Source of the DNA: Deltaproteobacteria bacterium
Lineage (GTDB): Bacteria > Desulfobacterota > Desulfarculia > Adiutricales > Adiutricaceae
DNA length: 27,182 nucleotides
Direction: 5' to 3'
Assembly (NCBI GenBank): GCA_031278795.1
Contig: JAITJT010000233.1
Span: forward strand, 1 to 27,182
The first letter of the stretch is position 1. Every line of letters starts with the position of its first letter. A model generated the notes under the pieces. It did no database searches. It worked only from the letters and a program-made list of their open reading frames with translations, and had not been told where the DNA came from. The position numbers and the translations under genes were made by a program. This document shows, piece after piece, positions 23,741 to 27,182 of the stretch.

Positions 23741-23977
23741 TTATATAAAACTATCAAAGAGTAAATATATAATTATCAATGTTAAATAATTTAATATAGA
23801 TTTATTAATAACTATTTGACAAAAATTTGCAAAGATAACAGCTAAAAATTTTCTTGACTTGTGAGTTATAATCTTAATGTAAGATGTTTCCTGTTGCATG
23901 CCGGGATTTAAACTGCTGGAAAAACCTTTTTTGCGAGCCACTGGACTTTTTTTTGATTCGTGTTTATATTTATTCAT
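23741..23977 (-). CDS. Doubtful small frame in the leuC/zinc-ribbon gap
   Basis: A 78-codon frame on the minus strand starting at an ATG at 23977 with AAGGCGAG a few bases ahead. The first half is basic (MNKYKHESKKSPVARKKGFS), the last part hydrophobic (ILNYLTLIIIYLLFDSFI), as in a small single-pass membrane protein. The whole region is AT-rich and the frame could be chance. It matches no family I know. The remaining part of the 23569-24033 gap holds only the leuC promoter. Confidence 0.3.
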   Translation of the reverse strand: MNKYKHESKKSPVARKKGFSSSLNPGMQQETSYIKIITHKSRKFLAVIFANFCQIVINKSILNYLTLIIIYLLFDSFI

Positions 23978-24033
23978 ATGCTCGCCTTAACCTTCAGCTA
24001 ATTTATGGCTGATTTTTTATATATGGAGTACAA

Positions 24034-24279
24034 ATGTCAGATATTATCACTAAAGTTAGCACTATTGACAAAATTTGTCATGATAGTGATTGCTGCGAAA
24101 GAATAACTGAGCTCACACCCGAGTTTCAGGCCCTGTTCAAGAAATTCACCTATTGTCCATTTTGCGCCGAGGAACTGACCTTGATCTGCCAAAACTGCCG
24201 CGAGGAACTCAACAGTACTGAATATAAGTATTGCCCGTGGTGCGGAGTCAAGTTCGAGGACGATTCCCTATCCAAATAA
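24034..24279 (+). CDS. Small double zinc-ribbon protein
   Basis: An 81-residue protein with three CxxC pairs (Cys41-Cys44, Cys52-Cys55, Cys67-Cys70) spaced as a double zinc ribbon (YCPFC, ICQNC, YCPWCG). Cys15, Cys20 and Cys21 lie in the N-terminal part and could add a further site. Such ribbons bind zinc and usually mediate protein or nucleic-acid contacts; the role cannot be told. GGAG lies 5 bases before the ATG. It precedes pgk by 91 bases on the same strand and may be co-transcribed with it. Family not identified beyond the zinc-ribbon fold. Confidence 0.8.
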   Translation: MSDIITKVSTIDKICHDSDCCERITELTPEFQALFKKFTYCPFCAEELTLICQNCREELNSTEYKYCPWCGVKFEDDSLSK

Positions 24280-24370
24280 CAGCTCTTGGTCTGCCGGAGG
24301 CACTCTTCTGCGGCTGGGTCAAGACCCACATTCATAACTTTTGCCAGGATGCAACAGGAGGCATTTTTAA

Positions 24371-25666
24371 ATGAGCACATTAGATCCCCGTCTACCGCTG
24401 ATTCAGAACCTAGATCTAAACGGCAAGGTTGTCCTGGCCAGAGTAGATCACAACGTGGTCAACAAGGGAGCTATTGAAGACGCTTTCCGCATTGACTCAA
24501 CCTTTGGGCTAATCCACTATATCGCCACCAAAGGCGGATTTCCCATCCTCATGACCCACGTTGGCCGCACCAGAGACAAAAAGACCGGTCACATCAAAAC
24601 CGGGCCAGACAGCTCGGTGGCCCCCATTGTGGAGTACCTCAACCGCAAGCTGGAAGGTGGCTTTGTTATCCCGGAGTTCCCCATCAACCCGGAGCTGGGC
24701 ATTGAGAACTTGGACGCAAGCGTAATCGATCCCTTGCTCGCGAAGCTCAAAGCCCGAGAAATTGGCGGCATCTACCTTCCCAACACCAGGTGGTTTACGG
24801 GCGAGGAGTCCAAAGACGACAAAACCAAGGCCCTGGCCGCCCAGATGGGAAAAATAGCCGACATCTACGTAAACGATGCCTTCGGTTCCTGGCAACCCCA
24901 TGCCTCCACCTATGACGTGACCGCCAATCTGCCCTCAGCGGCCGGCTTCCTCATGCAGAAGGAGCTGGAGCATTTGGATCTGGTCCTAAACCCCCAGCAT
25001 CCCTTCCTCGGGGTGGTGGCCGGCTCCAAATACGACACCAAGATTGGCCCCCTGACCAAGCTCTATGAGAAGGCCGACTACCTGCTCTTGGGCGGGGTCA
25101 TCTACAACGCCTTCCTGGCCGCCAAATACGGCATCAAGGTGGCCGGTGTAGAAGACGAAGACGTGAAGCTGGCGGCCGATCTGGTGGAGAAGGACAAGAA
25201 CTCCGGAAAGATCCTCGAGCTGGACGGCGTGGTGGAGTCGGATACCTTTGGCCGCGAGCCCGGGAAGTTCCGCGCGGTGAAAACCAAGGACTTCCAGAAA
25301 GGGAAGGAATACAAGTACTTCCTGGATGTCGACCCGGAGTCCTTCGACAGCCCCAAGATTACCGATATCATTAGGGGCGCCAAGACCATCTTTGTAAACG
25401 CGGTCATGGGCCTAACCTCCCACTTTCCTGAAGGTAGCGCCCGCTTCTATACCGAGGTGAGCAAGAACGCCCAGGCCACCAAGCTCTTTGGTGGGGGCGA
25501 CACCTTGACCGACCTCAAGAACCTCACCCCTGGCGTTTACATGTCCGCCTTGGACGACCCCACCTACTACTTTTTCACAGGTGGCGGGGCGGTTTTGACG
25601 GCAATAGAGAGCGGCGCTTACGGCATCAAGCCCGTGGCCGCTCTTTTGGAGAAACCCAAAGCCTAG
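24371..25666 (+). CDS. pgk: Phosphoglycerate kinase, divergent clade
   Basis: Catalyses 1,3-bisphosphoglycerate + ADP to 3-phosphoglycerate + ATP in glycolysis and gluconeogenesis. Two-domain PGK order is clear: VVLARVDHNVV (usually RVDFNVP), MTHVGRT (SHLGRP), YLPNTRWFTGEES (LENVRF), VNDAFGSWQPHAS (VNDAFGTAHRAHAS), AGSKYDTKIG (GGAKVSDKI, both Lys kept: 220 and 224), VNAVMGLTSHFPEG (WNGPMGVFE) and GGGDT with FFTGGGAV. At 431 residues it is longer than the usual 390-400. The Arg of the AHRAH motif, which contacts the substrate phosphate in canonical PGK, is replaced (by Pro175 without a gap). It has an AGGAGG site 8 bases ahead. A strong terminator follows. Likely active, but from an unusual lineage. 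Confidence 0.92.
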   Translation: MSTLDPRLPLIQNLDLNGKVVLARVDHNVVNKGAIEDAFRIDSTFGLIHYIATKGGFPILMTHVGRTRDKKTGHIKTGPDSSVAPIVEYLNRKLEGGFVIPEFPINPELGIENLDASVIDPLLAKLKAREIGGIYLPNTRWFTGEESKDDKTKALAAQMGKIADIYVNDAFGSWQPHASTYDVTANLPSAAGFLMQKELEHLDLVLNPQHPFLGVVAGSKYDTKIGPLTKLYEKADYLLLGGVIYNAFLAAKYGIKVAGVEDEDVKLAADLVEKDKNSGKILELDGVVESDTFGREPGKFRAVKTKDFQKGKEYKYFLDVDPESFDSPKITDIIRGAKTIFVNAVMGLTSHFPEGSARFYTEVSKNAQATKLFGGGDTLTDLKNLTPGVYMSALDDPTYYFFTGGGAVLTAIESGAYGIKPVAALLEKPKA

Positions 25667-25688
25667 ATTTATTTCAAAAATAACTGGA

Positions 25689-25726
25689 AAAGACCGTGGA
25701 GACACTCTTGTCTCCACGGTCTTTTT
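25689..25726 (+). terminator. Strong Rho-independent terminator after pgk
   Basis: AAAGACCGTGGAGACA (25689-25704) pairs perfectly over 16 bases with TGTCTCCACGGTCTTT (25709-25724) around CTCT, followed by Ts. This is the strongest terminator in the window. It isolates pgk from pncC. On the minus strand it also ends in T after the stem, so it may work in both directions. Confidence 0.95.
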
Positions 25727-25775
25727 CCTCACATGAACTCATAACTTCCAAGCTATCCAAAAGGAGAGTAAACCT

Positions 25776-26297
25776 TTGGAATCCAACAGCAGCAAAACTC
25801 CTCCCCCCTTCCCTACCCCCCAGCTATCCTTGAAGGCCACAAATCTCTCCCAGAAGCTAATATCAGCAAATCTCACCATCGCCACGGCTGAAAGCATAAC
25901 CGGTGGCCTGGTTTCCGCATCGCTTACCTCTGTTCCAGGAAGTTCCAAGTATTTTTTGGCGGGCCTCAACACTTACTCCAATGATGCTAAACATCAGCTC
26001 CTCAAGGTTCCGCAGGATGTCCTCCAGACAGATGGCGCGGTGAGTGAGAGGTGTTCCATTTTAATGGCCACCAATGTGGCCAGAATAATAGGCTCTGACC
26101 TGGGTGTATCCACAACGGGCATAGCGGGTCCGGACGGAGGAACTCCCAGGAAACCGGTGGGACTGGTTTATTTTTCGGCCTTTGGGAAAAAGAACGGAAT
26201 CTTGACGTGGGAGAGGCGTTTTACCGGTACCCGCCATGAGATAACCCTACTAGCGGCGGAGACAGCCCTGGATATCACGCTCGAATTAATTTCTTAA
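25776..26297 (+). CDS. pncC: Nicotinamide-nucleotide amidase (CinA C-terminal domain, PncC)
   Basis: Hydrolyses nicotinamide mononucleotide to nicotinate mononucleotide in the pyridine nucleotide cycle. The frame begins at a TTG at 25776, 7 bases after GGAGAG. The 173 residues are the stand-alone CinA C-terminal type: a Ser/Pro-rich start, then IATAESITGGLVSASLTSVPGSS, GAVSE and the signature TTGIAGPDGGTPRKPVGLVYF. It lacks the MoCF-like N-terminal domain of full CinA, so it matches E. coli-type PncC. It lies after the pgk terminator and is probably transcribed by itself. The promoter was not identified. Confidence 0.93.
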   Translation: MESNSSKTPPPFPTPQLSLKATNLSQKLISANLTIATAESITGGLVSASLTSVPGSSKYFLAGLNTYSNDAKHQLLKVPQDVLQTDGAVSERCSILMATNVARIIGSDLGVSTTGIAGPDGGTPRKPVGLVYFSAFGKKNGILTWERRFTGTRHEITLLAAETALDITLELIS

Positions 26298-26382
26298 AAG
26301 GCGCGAGAGTGTTAGATTTTAAGGGATAATATCTTTGGGAAAAGTTAAGTTTTTGTGAAATGATTGTATAGTATCAGCTAGA

Positions 26383-26829
26383 TCAATCAAGCGCGCGAGC
26401 GGGATTACCTACCACTTTTTGTCCTTGCGGCACATTCTTGGTCACCACGGCGCCCGCTCCAACCATTGCGCCTTCACCTATTTCTACGCCCGGTAGAATA
26501 ACGGCGCCCCCGCCGATTGATGCTCCTTTGCGAATGGTTATTCTTTCCAGATTAAATGCCTTATTTTGCGATTTAGGGTAACGATCGTTACAAAAAGAGA
26601 CGTTTGGCCCAACGAATACGTCATCTTCAATTTCCACCCCGTCCCAGAGCTGAACCCCGGATTTTATCGTAACGCGATCGCCAATCACCACCTGATTTTC
26701 AATAAATACATGGGAGCATATGTTGCAGCTAGCTCCAATGCGGGCGCCTGGTAATATGACGCAATACTGCCATACCCTCGTGCCATCTCCAATATGTTGG
26801 CTCTGTACATCTGATGTTTTATGTATCAT
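26383..26829 (-). CDS. Hexapeptide-repeat sugar N-acyltransferase
   Basis: A 148-residue left-handed beta-helix acyltransferase. The hexapeptide repeats ([56 protein letters not shown]) are clear. The order ends in GNPARALD, as in FdtC/QdtC/WlbB-type enzymes that acylate the amino group of a nucleotide-bound amino sugar. Its neighbour, 3 bases upstream on the same strand, is a DegT-type aminotransferase that would supply this amino group, which strongly suggests the pair makes an N-acyl amino sugar for O-antigen or another surface glycan. The precise sugar (3- or 4-amino) cannot be told. Confidence 0.9.
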   Translation of the reverse strand: MIHKTSDVQSQHIGDGTRVWQYCVILPGARIGASCNICSHVFIENQVVIGDRVTIKSGVQLWDGVEIEDDVFVGPNVSFCNDRYPKSQNKAFNLERITIRKGASIGGGAVILPGVEIGEGAMVGAGAVVTKNVPQGQKVVGNPARALD

Positions 26830-26832
26830 GAG

Positions 26833-27182
26833 TTACACTTTCTTTTTAAAAAAATCTTGCACAACATTACATACATGGTTAATCTCGGCTTGACTGTGAG
26901 AGGGCGCTAGTGGCAGGCTCAAGGTCTCAGCCGCCCAACTATCGGCCTCTGGGAAAGACTTATCCCTATAATCATCCGCGTAGCACTCCTGGCGTGGTAT
27001 GGTAAGTGGATAGTGGATATTAATGCCAATCCCCTTATTATTAAGATACTCAATCAATTTTTCCCTCTGGCCGTTTTTAATGCGCACCGCGTAGACATGA
27101 TAACATGGTGATGTTTTTGGCAACTTATCTATGATGGAAAGACCCTCGATTCCTTGAAGGGCTTGCTCATAAGTGGCGGCAA
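26833..27182 (-). CDS. DegT/DnrJ/EryC1/StrS aminotransferase, C-terminal part
   Basis: The frame is open across the right window edge, so the gene is incomplete at its 5' end (115 codons seen). The visible part ends DegT-type sugar aminotransferases: HVYAVRIKNGQREKLIEYLNN, INIHYPLTIPRQECY, FPEADSWAAETLSLPLAP and a terminal helix. These PLP enzymes convert nucleotide-linked keto-sugars to amino-sugars. The active-site Lys lies in the missing part. It ends three bases before the hexapeptide acyltransferase on the same strand. The pair is probably part of a larger surface-sugar locus that continues to the right. Confidence 0.93.
   Translation of the reverse strand, partial: AATYEQALQGIEGLSIIDKLPKTSPCYHVYAVRIKNGQREKLIEYLNNKGIGINIHYPLTIPRQECYADDYRDKSFPEADSWAAETLSLPLAPSHSQAEINHVCNVVQDFFKKKV

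Overview
The window looks like the chromosome of a Gram-negative bacterium, probably of deltaproteobacterial (Desulfobacterota) type. The grounds are DgkA, an E. coli-like LeuC, a PilZ/receiver-TPR cluster and IHF/HU-like proteins, together with a Bacillus-style purC-purS-purQ-purL-purF operon with an Fe-S type PurF. The assignment is an inference; no rRNA or marker search was possible. Housekeeping genes are fairly GC-rich, whereas the intergenic DNA and one large membrane-protein gene are strikingly AT-rich. That contrast suggests AT-biased drift in unconstrained DNA, as in host-associated lineages, or local acquisition.

Layout. 1-641: cobO and the start of an unknown gene, both leftward. 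790-2628: glmS. 2629-3081: a 14-copy 9-bp tandem repeat and the purine promoter. 3082-8380: purCSQLF, with several overlapping or closely spaced junctions. 8496-9208: an IHF/HU-like gene, then a small YjfB-like protein behind a sigma-28-like promoter, then a terminator. 9226-10680: a leftward gene fusing RsmG to a SpoU/TrmH methyltransferase. 10749-12209: a divergent rightward operon of an RluA-type pseudouridine synthase, a small winged-helix-like protein and DgkA. 12226-15498: leftward exported TPR protein, small exported protein and a large AT-rich polytopic membrane protein. 15499-17696: AT-rich, gene-poor DNA with a decayed C-terminal gene fragment, tRNA-Leu, tRNA-His and an orphan perfect-consensus sigma-70 promoter. 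17697-18740: an HU protein with a long tail, terminators and tRNA-Ser. 18884-21924: a leftward operon of a degenerate receiver-TPR protein, a PilZ protein and an exported FG-GAP protein. 22171-23568: leuC without leuD. 24034-26297: a zinc-ribbon protein, an atypical phosphoglycerate kinase, a strong terminator and a stand-alone CinA C-terminal domain (PncC). 26383-27182: two leftward genes for amino-sugar synthesis.

How the genes work together. purF, purSQL and purC supply steps 1, 4 and 7 of IMP synthesis (counting PRPP to PRA as step 1). GlmS feeds UDP-GlcNAc, and the aminotransferase/acyltransferase pair at the right edge probably makes an N-acylated amino sugar for surface glycans. The receiver-TPR/PilZ/FG-GAP operon reads as a cell-surface or c-di-GMP-linked output module. 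The sigma-28-like site suggests the cell has, or once had, a flagellar regulon. No mobile element, CRISPR array or rRNA was seen. The most unusual items are the RsmG-SpoU fusion, the receiver that has lost its phosphorylation residues, the divergent PGK, the Lys-Met-Ala-coding minisatellite, and the orphan promoter in AT-rich DNA.
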